The notes: generated from the letters alone by a model not told the origin. DNA of 64,000 nucleotides from Rothia nasimurium (GCF_928381705.1 NZ_CAKMSR010000002.1:248001-312000); one strand, 5' to 3'; counted from the stretch's first letter, positions 8,059-16,499 are shown. Made by a program: numbers and translations.

Positions 8059-9344
8059 CTGACGGTGACGCGTACGCCGGTCTTGGGGCGGGTCAGCAGC
8101 TGGGTCATGCTGAAGGTGGTGTCTTCAGCGTCTTCAGAGATAGTGACATTATCTGCTGAGAGCGCTGCGATGGTGGAGGACAGCGCAGCCACCGCGATTT
8201 TCTCGCCGGGGCAACGGTGACCGGTGAGCACATCGCCGCCACCTTGGGGGATGAAGCCCTTGATCGCTTCGTAGTCGGGCTGGTCGAGGAAGCGCTGTGG
8301 ATCGAAGCTGGTGGCGTTCTTCCAGAGCTGGGGTGAGGTGTTGGTACCCAGAACGTCCAGCAGCACGCGCTGGCCCTTCTGAATTGGGCAGCCCGAAAGC
8401 TCGGTATCTTCCTTGACCATGGCGGGGAGCATGGGAACGAAGGGGTACTTGCGGCGGGTTTCCTGGGCGAAAGCAACGGCTTCAGGGATGTTGACCAGGC
8501 GTCCGTCGGCGTCCTCCACTGCCTTCTTGACCTTAGCGGCCCACTCGGGGTTCTCGACCATAGCGACGGCTGCGAAAGCGGCAAAACGGGAGACAGCCAC
8601 GGTGGGGCGGGTGAGGTTCTGCAACTCAATACCGGCCAGCTTGGCAGTGACCAGCTCGCCCTTTTCGTCGCGCAGGTCAGCCATGTGACGTACTACCGAG
8701 TCGGGTTCGACGGTCAGTTCGCCGGAGCGGACCTTTTCGATGAGCTCTTCGGCCCAGGCATCCAGCTTCTTGCGGTCAATCCATGAGAGTACGTTCTGCT
8801 TGAGCTCACCGAAGGTGTCGAGCAGATGGCTCATCTGGGTAGCGCGCTTGTTGAGTTCGCGGTCGGACGCGGGCACCCCGGCCCAGCGGAAGGCGGCGCG
8901 ACCGTAGGCTACAGCAACATCGTCGTAGATGTTACCGGGGTTGGTCTTCCACCGTTCAATAAGGGCCTTCATCTCTTCTTCAACGAAGCCCTTGAAAGCC
9001 TCAACGCGCTCGTCGGCGTAAGCCATTTCAGCCATCTTGGCCTTACGAACCTTGTGGGCTTCACCGTCGAGGGTGTGAACGGCACCTTCGCCAAAGAGGG
9101 GCCCCTGGATTGCTGCGGGCATGGCGCCTCCGCGGCTAATCTTGGACTCGTCGTAGAAGAAATCCACGGCTTCTTCGCCACGAATCAGGGTTGCGGTGCC
9201 ACCCAGAGCGGAGAAGGTGACGGGGCAGTGCGACTCTGCGGAGACCCCGGCCTTGCGGCGCTGGTGCGACATAAAGAGGTAGCCCTGCTTGATGAAGCTG
9301 GGCAGCTGGTCATTCAATAGGTTTTTTACGGGTGTGATGCTCAT
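8055..9344 (-). CDS. CYP152-family cytochrome P450 (fatty-acid peroxygenase / OleT-like decarboxylase)
   Basis: The 429-aa soluble P450 has the ExxR motif ETRR (295-298), the haem loop GGGDVLTGHRCPGE with Cys378 as axial ligand, and the CYP152 hallmark Arg246-Pro247 (NLTRPTVAVS), which binds the fatty-acid carboxylate. These enzymes use H2O2 directly. The segment FGEGAVHTLDGEAH has His90 at the position that is Gln85 in BS-beta hydroxylase and His85 in OleT(JE), which makes 1-alkenes. Decarboxylation is therefore possible. It is a single gene on the minus strand with no redox partner nearby, as expected for a peroxygenase. Confidence 0.92.
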   Translation of the reverse strand: MSITPVKNLLNDQLPSFIKQGYLFMSHQRRKAGVSAESHCPVTFSALGGTATLIRGEEAVDFFYDESKISRGGAMPAAIQGPLFGEGAVHTLDGEAHKVRKAKMAEMAYADERVEAFKGFVEEEMKALIERWKTNPGNIYDDVAVAYGRAAFRWAGVPASDRELNKRATQMSHLLDTFGELKQNVLSWIDRKKLDAWAEELIEKVRSGELTVEPDSVVRHMADLRDEKGELVTAKLAGIELQNLTRPTVAVSRFAAFAAVAMVENPEWAAKVKKAVEDADGRLVNIPEAVAFAQETRRKYPFVPMLPAMVKEDTELSGCPIQKGQRVLLDVLGTNTSPQLWKNATSFDPQRFLDQPDYEAIKGFIPQGGGDVLTGHRCPGEKIAVAALSSTIAALSADNVTISEDAEDTTFSMTQLLTRPKTGVRVTVS

Positions 9345-9425
9345 ACCAACAGTTTACTTTCTTTCAGCGGGTATTTAGACCAGCTAGTCAGGCGAGTTGG
9401 CCTTCACTTTGCTGGAGCAAGAAAA

Positions 9426-9478
9426 GGACGCCCGCCCCAGCTCCCCTGCCCGGTGGCAGGGTGGTGGGGCGGGCGTCC
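9426..9478. terminator. Strong hairpin terminator between lactate permease and P450 genes
   Basis: GGACGCCCGCCCCA pairs with TGGGGCGGGCGTCC, with an inner TGCC/GGCA stem. It lies just past the permease stop (minus strand). Confidence 0.75.
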
Positions 9479-9510
9479 TGATATATCAGCGCCGGGTGCT
9501 GTCGTCAGCC

Positions 9511-11166
9511 TTAGGCGGGCATGATCAGCGAGAGTACGAAGACCCAGACACAGAGGATAACCAGCAGGGCCAGCGAGTACTTGATGGCTGCGTTGGTGAT
9601 CTTTGATTCCTGGCCAGACATGTTCACCGATGCCGCCGCAATCGCGATGGACTGGGGTGAAACAACCTTAGCCATCACACCACCGGCGGTGTTAGCTGCA
9701 ACCAGCAGGCCGGAGTTGGCGCCAATCTGGCTTGCGGTGGTGGCCTGCAGGCCGGCAAAGAGAGTGTTGTTGTTGACCACGGATCCGGTGACGAACACGC
9801 CAATCCAGCCGATGATGGGCGAGAAGAGCGGGAAGATAGAACCGACAGCGGCCAGGGCCAGAGCCAGGGCGGAGGACATACCGCCGAAGTTCATCACGTT
9901 AGCAACAGCCATGACCAGGCAGATGAGCAGAATGGGCTGCCAGAGCTGCTTCCAGGCGCCGCCGAGTTCTTCGAAGGCGGCCTTCCAGCTGATGTTAGAG
10001 ATAGCGATGGTGATGAGGGCGGCGAAGAGGATAGCTGTACCTGATGCGCCGAAGAGGGTCCAGTTCCAGACTGCCTTCATGGCGGTTTCTTCTGCCACGA
10101 TGGGAGCGACCTGGGAAATCTGGCCGTGCAGGGCGGGCATCTGGACGGGGATGGTGGTCCAGTTAAGGGCACCCGCTGCGCTGGTTTCGGTCTCAGCCTT
10201 AACCAGGGCCTTAATGAGGGGAGTCGACCAGAGCAGAATCATGATGGACAGAATGATGAAGGGGCTCCAAGCCTTGACGACGCCGGAGAAGGTGAAGGCG
10301 CTGGGGCTCTTCTTAAGTTCTTCGAGGGAGGGAGCGCCGGGTTCGCGGTAGATGTGGGCGGGCTGCCACTTCATCATGGTGACGGCCAGCAGAATCAGGC
10401 CAAGCAGGAAGGGGATGATGTCTACGAGTTCGGGGCCGATAGCCAGCAGAACGCCTGCCTGGGCAGCGGAGACAACCACGCCCAGACCCAGGGCGACCAG
10501 GCCGGTTTCTTTGAGGCCGCGGATGCCGTCCAGCATCATGACCAGCAGAACGGGGATGAAGATGGTGATAATCTGCAGCACCCAGACCATCATGGAGTTC
10601 AGTTCAGCCTGGGGCACACCGGAGACAGTGGAGCCGGTGAGGACGGGGATGCCGATAGCGCCGTAGGCACCGGAGGCAACGTTGGAGACCAGGGCCAGAA
10701 GACATGCCTTGACGGGTTCAAAACCGAGGGTTACCAGCAGGGCTGCACAGATAGCAATCGGGATACCGAAACCCGCAGCACCTTCGAGGAAGCCGCCGAA
10801 GCAGAAAGCAATCAGGAGCACCTGGATACGCTGGTCAGCTGAAATTGCGGAAACCGAACCGCGGATCACTTCGAAGTTACCGGCGCGGACGGTGATGCGG
10901 TAGAGCCAAACGGCCATGAGCACAATCCAGCCGATGGGCCACATACCGGAGAGGAAGCCGTAGCCGATGGCTGAGAGGGAAGACGCAAAGGGCATACCGA
11001 AAACGAGGACGGCCAGCGCCACGGCTGAGGCCAGGGATACAAGGGCTGCGTGCAGACCCTTCATTTTCAGGATGGTGAGCCCTAAGAGGAAGACGAGGAT
11101 CGGCACTGCCGCCACGAGGGCTGAGAGTGCCTGGTTGTTCAGTGGGTCGTAGACCTGCTGCCACAT
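9511..11166 (-). CDS. lctP: L-lactate permease (LctP family)
   Basis: The 551-aa polytopic membrane protein begins WQQVYDPLNN and contains GYGFLSGMWPIGWIVLMAVW and FCFGGFLEGAAGFGIPIAI, diagnostic of the lactate permease family (TC 2.A.14). Around 12-14 hydrophobic segments span its length. It imports lactate (or glycolate) with protons. It appears monocistronic, with a terminator downstream and a long promoter region upstream; no lactate dehydrogenase genes are seen next to it. Confidence 0.93.
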   Translation of the reverse strand: MWQQVYDPLNNQALSALVAAVPILVFLLGLTILKMKGLHAALVSLASAVALAVLVFGMPFASSLSAIGYGFLSGMWPIGWIVLMAVWLYRITVRAGNFEVIRGSVSAISADQRIQVLLIAFCFGGFLEGAAGFGIPIAICAALLVTLGFEPVKACLLALVSNVASGAYGAIGIPVLTGSTVSGVPQAELNSMMVWVLQIITIFIPVLLVMMLDGIRGLKETGLVALGLGVVVSAAQAGVLLAIGPELVDIIPFLLGLILLAVTMMKWQPAHIYREPGAPSLEELKKSPSAFTFSGVVKAWSPFIILSIMILLWSTPLIKALVKAETETSAAGALNWTTIPVQMPALHGQISQVAPIVAEETAMKAVWNWTLFGASGTAILFAALITIAISNISWKAAFEELGGAWKQLWQPILLICLVMAVANVMNFGGMSSALALALAAVGSIFPLFSPIIGWIGVFVTGSVVNNNTLFAGLQATTASQIGANSGLLVAANTAGGVMAKVVSPQSIAIAAASVNMSGQESKITNAAIKYSLALLVILCVWVFVLSLIMPA

Positions 11167-11676
11167 GAGGATGGGTTCCTTCGCTGCGGAGGTACGTTCC
11201 GCGATTGGTTTTGTGTGCTGTTTGCACTTTTCTACCTCCTAAATTACCACCAACTCACACACAAAACTTACAAAAACCAACCCCGCGCGAGGGTATCTGT
11301 AAAGGTCAAAAAAGACCTAAGTGAGCCTGTCTAAGATGCATACCTGCATCGGAGGGTTCATTTTTACATCAGGCCTAGTCAAAAGCAACTCACCCTTCCA
11401 CTCAACATGTGTTACCCCACTTAAAAACACCCCCACCCTAACACCGTGGACTTGCTTACACCAGCAACAGTTTCCACCCCAATAACCACACCGCTTAAGC
11501 AAAACCCACAGACCCACACATACCCGCCGACGAAGTAGTAAAAAATTAACCGTCCCGCTACTTAATTTTTGAATCGCGGCTTTAAATTTTGTACAGGCAA
11601 GACCCTAGAATGGTGTGAGGTGGCTCCATGAGTCACATCACCACACATCTACTGTTAACATTCCCCAAGGATTCTC
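11167..11676. other. Intergenic region between divergent lctP and nuclease genes
   Basis: These 510 bp hold no supportable gene; the AT-rich part (11540-11610) resembles promoter DNA, with TAGAAT at 11606 as a possible -10 for the nuclease gene. Both flanking genes start here in opposite directions, so two promoters are expected. Confidence 0.5.
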
Positions 11677-14133
11677 ATGCCTGATTTCCGACGCCTGTCA
11701 CACCACCGTGCGGCGCTTGCTCTTCTTGCCTCTACCGCCACGCTGACTCCCCTACTCACGGCCCTTCCGGCCCAGGCTGCCGAGCTCACCCCGATTGCTA
11801 CTATCCAGGGCACCGGAGCTACCAGCCCGCTCGCCGGTCAAAGCGTCACTACCCGCGGTGTCGTCACAGCCGTCTATGCCGAGGGCGGCCTACGCGGCTA
11901 CTTTATTCAGACCGAGGGAACAGGTGCAGAGAACCGCACTCCGGGTGCTTCTGACGGCATCTTCGTTTACTCCCCCTCCACCGTAGCGCAGGTTTCTCAG
12001 GGCGACCTCGTTGAAGTAACCGGCGCAGTTTCTGAATATAATGGGCAAACCCAGATTACGGTGTCCCGCGCGGCTGACCTCACCGTCCTTGCTGTCCCCT
12101 TTGCCCCTGTCGCCCCGGTGACCGGCCAGCTACCTGAGGGTGAAGAGGCCCGTGAAGCCCTCGAAGGCATGCTCCTACAGCCCACCGGCGATATCACCGT
12201 CACCGATAACTACAACACCAACCGCTACGGTGAAGTTGGCCTTGTCAACGGCACCCAGGCCCTGCGCACCGCAACCGACGTCGTAGCCCCCGGTGCCGCA
12301 GCCCTCGCCTACGAAGCAGATAATGCGGCTAAGGTTCTTCTGCTCGATGACGGTGCAACCGTGGATTACAGCCGAGCAGGCACCGGCACCCCGCTGCCCT
12401 ATGTCTCCACCAGCAACCCGCTGCGCGTCGGAGCTGCCGTCAGCTTCAACAACCCGGTTGTTCTGGGCTACTCTTTCAACGCCTGGCGTCTGCAGCCCAC
12501 CGCTCCGGTCAACGGCGCAACTGACCCCGCTGCGTTGCCGGCGTCCTGGTCCAACACCCGCACAGCGGCCCCTGAGGTAGCAAGCGAGCACAGCATCTCT
12601 AGCTTCAACGTCCTCAACTACTTCACCACCGTGGGCGACACCGTCGCAGGCTGCAAGTTCTACACCGACCGCGAGAAAAACCCCATCACCGTCAGCGGCA
12701 GCTGCGCGGTACGAGGGGCAGCTACCCTAGCTAGCTTCGAACGCCAGCAGTCAAAGATTGTTCAGGCTATCAACAAGATTGATACTTCTGTGCTCTCCCT
12801 GGAAGAAATCGAGAACACACTAGCCACCGGTCACGATAACCGCGATATCGCCCTCAACAAGCTGGTTGAAGAGCTCAATAAGGACGCCGGTTACGAAAAG
12901 TGGGCGGCTGTTGCTTCACCCAGTGCTCTGCCTGCCAGCGAGGACGTCATTCGCACCGCCTTCATCTACCAACCCTCTGAGGTCAAACCGGTCGGTGAGT
13001 CCGCAATTCTCGATGATGCAGCTTTCTCTAATGCCCGCCAGCCCCTAGCCCAGGCTTTTGTACCCGCAGGTTCAGCAGCAACCAGCGGTGACGATGTCTT
13101 TGTAGCTGTTGTTAACCACTTCAAGTCCAAGGGCTCCGGTAGCGGCGCCGATGCTGACCAGAATGACGGCCAGGGTAGCTCCAACGCTTCTCGCGTCGCC
13201 CAGGCCCAGGCTCTGGTGAACTTCGCTGCGGCCCAGGGGGAACGGCACGGCACCCAGAACATCATGCTGCTGGGTGACTTCAACTCCTACACCCAGGAGG
13301 ACCCCATGCAGGTACTCTACTCTGCCGGTTACACCAACCTGGGTGAGAAGTACGACGCTGGCCATACCTACCTGTACGGCGGTCGCGTTGGCTCGCTCGA
13401 TCATATTCTGGCTTCCCCTGCCCTGGCTGAGAAGGTAGAGAGCGCCCAGGTCTGGAACATCAACTCTGTTGAGTCCGTGGCGCTCGAATACAGCCGCTAC
13501 AACAGCAACATCACCGATTTCTACGAGGCTAACGAGTTCCGTTCATCAGACCACGACCCCCTGCTGGTCGGTATGAACCTGACTCCCGAGCCGATTTCTT
13601 TTGTTGATGTTACCGAAGCCGATATTTTCTACCGTGAAATTATGTGGCTGGCTCAGCAGCGCATCACGACCGGCTGGGCAGACGGCACCTTCCGCCCCTA
13701 CGACCATGTTGACCGCGGAGCTACAGCCGCTTTCTTCTACCGTCTAGCGGGCTCCCCCGCCTTTGAGGCCCCCGAGACCCCCTCTTTCAAGGACGTAGAC
13801 CAGACCCACCCCTTCTACAAGGAAATTGAGTGGCTCAAGGCTGAGGGTATTACCACTGGCTGGGGCGACGGCACCTTCCGCCCCTTCGAACCTATTAAGC
13901 GCGATGCCATGGCTGCCTTCTTCTACCGTTACGCGGGTGAGCCCTACTATGTAGCGCCTAAGGGGTCGCAGTTTGTGGATGTTCCCGAGAGCACCATTTT
14001 CTACCGTGAAATTATGTGGCTGCGTTCTCGCGGTATCACCACGGGGTGGGGCGACGGCACCTTCCGCCCCTACGAGCCTATTAAGCGCGATGCCATGGCC
14101 GCGTTTATCTACCGCTACGCTCACAACAAGTAG
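11677..14133 (+). CDS. Secreted ExeM/NucH-type endonuclease with C-terminal S-layer-homology-like repeats
   Basis: The 818-aa exported protein has a signal peptide (about 1-35, cleavage near AQAA), an N-terminal OB-like region (TRGVVTAVYAEGGLRGYFIQ), and an endonuclease/exonuclease/phosphatase domain (about 300-630). Catalytic landmarks of that domain are SFNVLNYF, SLEEIEN, VNHFKSKG, LLGDFNSY and SSDHDPLL. The C-terminus carries three similar repeats of about 60 residues (DVTEADIFYREIMWLAQQRI, then TGWADGTFRPYD...). These match the SLH-like modules of Rothia/Micrococcaceae surface proteins. Predicted role: extracellular DNA degradation, held at the cell surface by the repeats. Confidence 0.9.
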   Translation: MPDFRRLSHHRAALALLASTATLTPLLTALPAQAAELTPIATIQGTGATSPLAGQSVTTRGVVTAVYAEGGLRGYFIQTEGTGAENRTPGASDGIFVYSPSTVAQVSQGDLVEVTGAVSEYNGQTQITVSRAADLTVLAVPFAPVAPVTGQLPEGEEAREALEGMLLQPTGDITVTDNYNTNRYGEVGLVNGTQALRTATDVVAPGAAALAYEADNAAKVLLLDDGATVDYSRAGTGTPLPYVSTSNPLRVGAAVSFNNPVVLGYSFNAWRLQPTAPVNGATDPAALPASWSNTRTAAPEVASEHSISSFNVLNYFTTVGDTVAGCKFYTDREKNPITVSGSCAVRGAATLASFERQQSKIVQAINKIDTSVLSLEEIENTLATGHDNRDIALNKLVEELNKDAGYEKWAAVASPSALPASEDVIRTAFIYQPSEVKPVGESAILDDAAFSNARQPLAQAFVPAGSAATSGDDVFVAVVNHFKSKGSGSGADADQNDGQGSSNASRVAQAQALVNFAAAQGERHGTQNIMLLGDFNSYTQEDPMQVLYSAGYTNLGEKYDAGHTYLYGGRVGSLDHILASPALAEKVESAQVWNINSVESVALEYSRYNSNITDFYEANEFRSSDHDPLLVGMNLTPEPISFVDVTEADIFYREIMWLAQQRITTGWADGTFRPYDHVDRGATAAFFYRLAGSPAFEAPETPSFKDVDQTHPFYKEIEWLKAEGITTGWGDGTFRPFEPIKRDAMAAFFYRYAGEPYYVAPKGSQFVDVPESTIFYREIMWLRSRGITTGWGDGTFRPYEPIKRDAMAAFIYRYAHNK

Positions 14134-14178
14134 CAGTTGCCTTACACCTGCCTGTGAGTGCTACTAGATAGCAGTACG

Positions 14179-14211
14179 ACCGCCTGCTCCGGCTACTTCG
14201 GGGCAGGCGGT
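14179..14211. terminator. Bidirectional terminator between nuclease and AbiEi-like genes
   Basis: ACCGCCTGC pairs with GCAGGCGGT, followed by TCTTTATAG on the + strand. It sits between convergent genes and almost touches the stop codon of the minus-strand gene. Confidence 0.7.
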
Positions 14212-14214
14212 TCT

Positions 14215-14676
14215 TTATAGTTTGATGCGGTAACGTTGCGCGCTCGGATTTTCTGCCAGGTCAGTTAGGGTTCTCTCCAGGCTGGTGATGCGAATGCCCG
14301 GGGCGAGCACGGTGGTATCGGTCGGCAGGTGCAGCTCCCCGTGGTGCACGGTGTAGTCTTTGGCGCGGGTGCGGTGGTAGCAGTAGACGTGCACAGTCTC
14401 GGGCAGGCTTTCTAGAGGCAGCCCGTGGAGCAGAGCGGCTGTCTGGTGGGAGAAGATAATTCCGGGGTAGGACGCAGCCAGGGCCAGTACCCGGGCTAGG
14501 TAAGTTTCTTCCGGGGTGAGCTTGTCCCAGTCACTGCGGTGCAGGTAAAAACCGCGGGTTACCCGCCGGTAGCGCCCGCGAGCTATAGCCGCCTCAAGCT
14601 GGTAGCGGTTGGGGTAACGGGCGGCAAGTTGCTGGCAGGTCAGTAGTTTCTGGTTAAGTTCTTCAAGGTGAGTCAT
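14215..14676 (-). CDS. Short AbiEi-antitoxin-like protein (C-terminally truncated relative to family)
   Basis: The 153-aa product has an N-terminal winged-helix-like segment (LTCQQLAARYPNRYQLEAAI, then RGRYRRVTRGFYL) and then the FSHQTAALLHGLPL...GIRITSLERTLTDLAE block. That arrangement is typical of actinobacterial proteins annotated as type IV AbiEi-family antitoxins. Those proteins are usually near 300 aa with a C-terminal nuclease-like DUF559 region, which is missing here. No AbiEii-type nucleotidyltransferase toxin gene is next to it. It is host DNA just outside the prophage, 260 bp from attL. Confidence 0.6.
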   Translation of the reverse strand: MTHLEELNQKLLTCQQLAARYPNRYQLEAAIARGRYRRVTRGFYLHRSDWDKLTPEETYLARVLALAASYPGIIFSHQTAALLHGLPLESLPETVHVYCYHRTRAKDYTVHHGELHLPTDTTVLAPGIRITSLERTLTDLAENPSAQRYRIKL

Positions 14677-14894
14677 GCCACCAGGCTAGAAAATACAGGG
14701 CTGACCAGTACAGGCAGGGGCAGCCTGTGGATAACCCTGTAACCGCACCTACCCCGTATTTTCCGGGCAAACCCGGGGTGCGGGCGTCCGCACCTCCCCG
14801 AAAACGGTGGAGCCGTGACGCGACTATGACGCCCGGTAAGCGATATCCACAGGGCAGCTTCACCAGCTAGCCCCGCTCTTCAGGCAACAAAAAA

Positions 14895-14930
14895 GCTCCG
14901 GCCACTAGGTTTTACCCTAGTGGCCGGAGC
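14895..14930 (-). terminator. Original host terminator of the tRNA-Pro gene, now stranded at attL
   Basis: GCTCCGGCCACTAGG pairs perfectly with CCTAGTGGCCGGAGC, and the minus strand continues into a run of T. Before integration it ended tRNA-Pro transcripts; phage insertion has moved it 43 kb from the tRNA. Confidence 0.8.
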
Positions 14931-14934
14931 TTTA

Positions 14935-14972
14935 TCTGTCGGGTTGACAGGATTTGAACCTGCGACCCCTTG
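14935..14972. repeat. attL (38-bp core, tRNA-Pro 3' fragment)
   Basis: The 38 bases are identical to 57736-57773 and equal the 3' part of tRNA-Pro plus 5 flanking bases. The sequences diverge immediately after the shared TTG. Confidence 0.93.
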
Positions 14973-15093
14973 TTATCGGGTCTAAATGGGGTCTGGCTTG
15001 GTGGTTTAGGTTCAGGGTGTTTTGGTGAGGTGGTGGTATCTGGTGTGTGGCGGTGTTTAGAGGTGGTTGGCGGTTCTGGTGGGGGCGTGAATG

Positions 15094-15116
15094 TGATGGG
15101 TTTTTGATGGGCTGGG
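15094..15116 (+). repeat. Left integrase arm-type site candidate
   Basis: TGATGGGTTTTTGATGG followed by GCTGGG is repeated with one mismatch and in the same orientation at 57650-57672, each copy lying between its att core and the adjacent prophage gene. This layout fits arm-type binding sites of a tyrosine integrase. Confidence 0.55.
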
Positions 15117-15146
15117 AAGATTTTTGGGAAAAGTTTGGTGATGGGG

Positions 15147-15184
15147 TTTACAACTCTAGGACATCTTTTGTATACTAGAGATGT
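15147..15184 (+). promoter_or_regulatory. Promoter with nested dyads for the attL-proximal moron
   Basis: TTTACA (15147) and TATACT (15171) are separated by 18 bp. CTCTAG/CTAGAG (15154/15175) and ACATCT/AGATGT form overlapping inverted repeats across the spacer and start region, a possible operator. Confidence 0.55.
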
Positions 15185-15251
15185 AGGGAAGGAAAGCCCC
15201 ACAAACCCCCAAAGCCAACCGGCCAGGGAACAACAAACAAAGGAAAAAACA

Positions 15252-16031
15252 ATGGCAAACGCAACCAAGGCACAGCGCAACTACCTCGAAACCCTAACCA
15301 AGAAGGCAAGCGCAGAGGACAAGACTCTGGCCCTCCAGGTAGCAAAAGCAGAACTGAACATCACCGACGAGTGGGACAACGTCCGCGCAGAAAACCTCGA
15401 CGGATACCGCTGGGAAAAGCACGAAGCCTCAATCCTCATCGACGTACTATCAGACCCCGACTACTACCGCGAAGACGCGGCAGAAGCTGACACTATAGAG
15501 CTGACTGAGGAAGAAATCCAGGCCATCACCAACGAAAAGCCTCGCCGCGCCCGCCGTGGCGGCACTGCACCCGCATCGGAAAGCGCCCGCATTGCAGAAG
15601 CCCGCGGTGTAGAAACCAACGAAATTATCTCAGCCTACACTGTACACTTCGGTGCAAAAGATTTTATCGAGGCTAAGAAAATTGCACGATCACTGGCAGT
15701 GATTGCCGGCCAGGAAAAAGAAGCAGCAGAAGCATACGCAAAGGCCGAGGAGACCCTGAGCCTCATCTGCTTCAACAGCGAGACCATGGATGTCCAGCAG
15801 CGTAATCAGGCTCTAGAGGCTGCTGCGGTGGCTGTAGAGGATTTCGCGTCGGTAGCTCACCTAGCTGGTCACTACGCGACAGCTCAGCACAAAACGCTGA
15901 ATCGCACATTGCCTGAATCAGACTACCGAGCATGGACTCAGGGGCGATTTGCATGCGGCGTAGAGGAAGCTGATTTCTACGATGGGCTAGCCGGTGAGAT
16001 TGCAGAAGCCCTGCGTAGCTACATCCGATAA
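15252..16031 (+). CDS. Unknown prophage moron protein at the attL end
   Basis: The start is ATG 15252 (AAAGGA upstream), giving 259 aa; an upstream in-frame ATG at 15135 would cover the promoter and is rejected. The protein is highly charged and helical (YLETLTKKASAEDKTLALQV near the start), with a basic patch RRARRGG near residue 100. It has no membrane segment or signal peptide, and I recognise no family. It has its own promoter and terminator, is transcribed against the late genes, and sits outside the lysis module. Those are the marks of a lysogen-expressed moron. Confidence 0.75.
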   Translation: MANATKAQRNYLETLTKKASAEDKTLALQVAKAELNITDEWDNVRAENLDGYRWEKHEASILIDVLSDPDYYREDAAEADTIELTEEEIQAITNEKPRRARRGGTAPASESARIAEARGVETNEIISAYTVHFGAKDFIEAKKIARSLAVIAGQEKEAAEAYAKAEETLSLICFNSETMDVQQRNQALEAAAVAVEDFASVAHLAGHYATAQHKTLNRTLPESDYRAWTQGRFACGVEEADFYDGLAGEIAEALRSYIR

Positions 16032-16037
16032 AAGAAG

Positions 16038-16073
16038 GCCCCGGCACCGAAATTGGAAAGCAGGTGCCGGGGC
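16038..16073 (+). terminator. Terminator after the attL moron
   Basis: GCCCCGGCACC pairs perfectly with GGTGCCGGGGC around a 14-base loop, 6 bases after the stop codon. Confidence 0.75.
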
Positions 16074-16158
16074 TATCCCCGTCTACGCGGGGCAAAATTT
16101 TAGCCACATGAAGATATTTAATCTACAATGGCTCACCCCCGCTACTGCGGGGAACAAC
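16071..16158 (+). CRISPR. CRISPR-repeat-like pair (type I-E style), degenerate mini-array candidate
   Basis: The element at 16130-16158 begins GGCTCACCCCCGC and ends GCGGGGAACAAC, the layout of actinobacterial type I-E repeats (29 nt with a 4-base loop TACT). A degenerate partner lies 59 bases upstream (16071-16098; about 19 of 29 positions shared, stems CCCCG/CGGGG kept), leaving a 31-bp AT-rich 'spacer' at 16099-16129. The period is close to the 60-61 bp of type I-E arrays. No cas gene is present and there is no third repeat. It could also be two unrelated hairpins. Confidence 0.3.
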
Positions 16159-16208
16159 GCGCCAAAGGTATAGCGCATGGACCATCTTACATGATTGGGA
16201 GGAAGATT

Positions 16209-16424
16209 GTGGCAGAAAATCAGTTGGTGGAGCTTTTTGGGGGTAATGGCGCGGCGCAGGAGGCGGGGTATGAGACCCTCTCGGGGTTTAGGAAAGCTAT
16301 GGCGCAGTGGCCCATCCCTGACCAGGGTTATCGGTATAACGGTAAGCCGGTGTGGACGCGGGAGCACTTAGAGGCTTGGCGGGCTAGGGTGCCTGCTGCT
16401 GGGTGGCCGGCTAAAAATTCTTAG
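16209..16424 (+). CDS. Small putative DNA-binding protein
   Basis: The product is 71 aa from GTG 16209, chosen because GGGAGGA lies 5 bases upstream; in-frame ATGs at 16191 and 16128 have poorer sites, and the latter overlaps the CRISPR-like repeat. LVELFGGNGAAQEAGYETLS, then FRKAM, then GKPVWTREHLEAWRARV reads like a compact winged-helix/excisionase-type protein. It could be a second directionality factor or a regulator of the attL region. It ends before a bidirectional terminator. Confidence 0.6.
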   Translation: MAENQLVELFGGNGAAQEAGYETLSGFRKAMAQWPIPDQGYRYNGKPVWTREHLEAWRARVPAAGWPAKNS

Positions 16425-16483
16425 GTATTTTTGGGGCTGGGGTTGTAATCTTCGGGGAGCGGAAAGCCCACGGCTTCAACGTC

Positions 16484-16499
16484 GTAGTACATGTACTAC
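16484..16499. repeat. Perfect 16-bp palindrome
   Basis: GTAGTACATGTACTAC is fully self-complementary. It lies in the noncoding gap between the + strand small gene and the terminator of the lysis cassette. It may be a protein-binding site. Confidence 0.5.

Noticed and set aside
10126..10842. 238-residue + strand frame
   Set aside because: Antisense to the lactate permease; Asp/Gly-rich shadow.
11317..11517. 66-residue minus-strand frame in the lctP-nuclease gap
   Set aside because: No ribosome site, no similarity, and it covers promoter-like DNA.
14663..14863. 66-residue minus-strand frame upstream of the AbiEi-like gene
   Set aside because: No start signal and a composition unlike neighbours; probably promoter region.
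14912..15280. 122-residue minus-strand frame across attL
   Set aside because: It spans the att core, the moron promoter and the tRNA fragment; composition is low-complexity and no ribosome site is seen.
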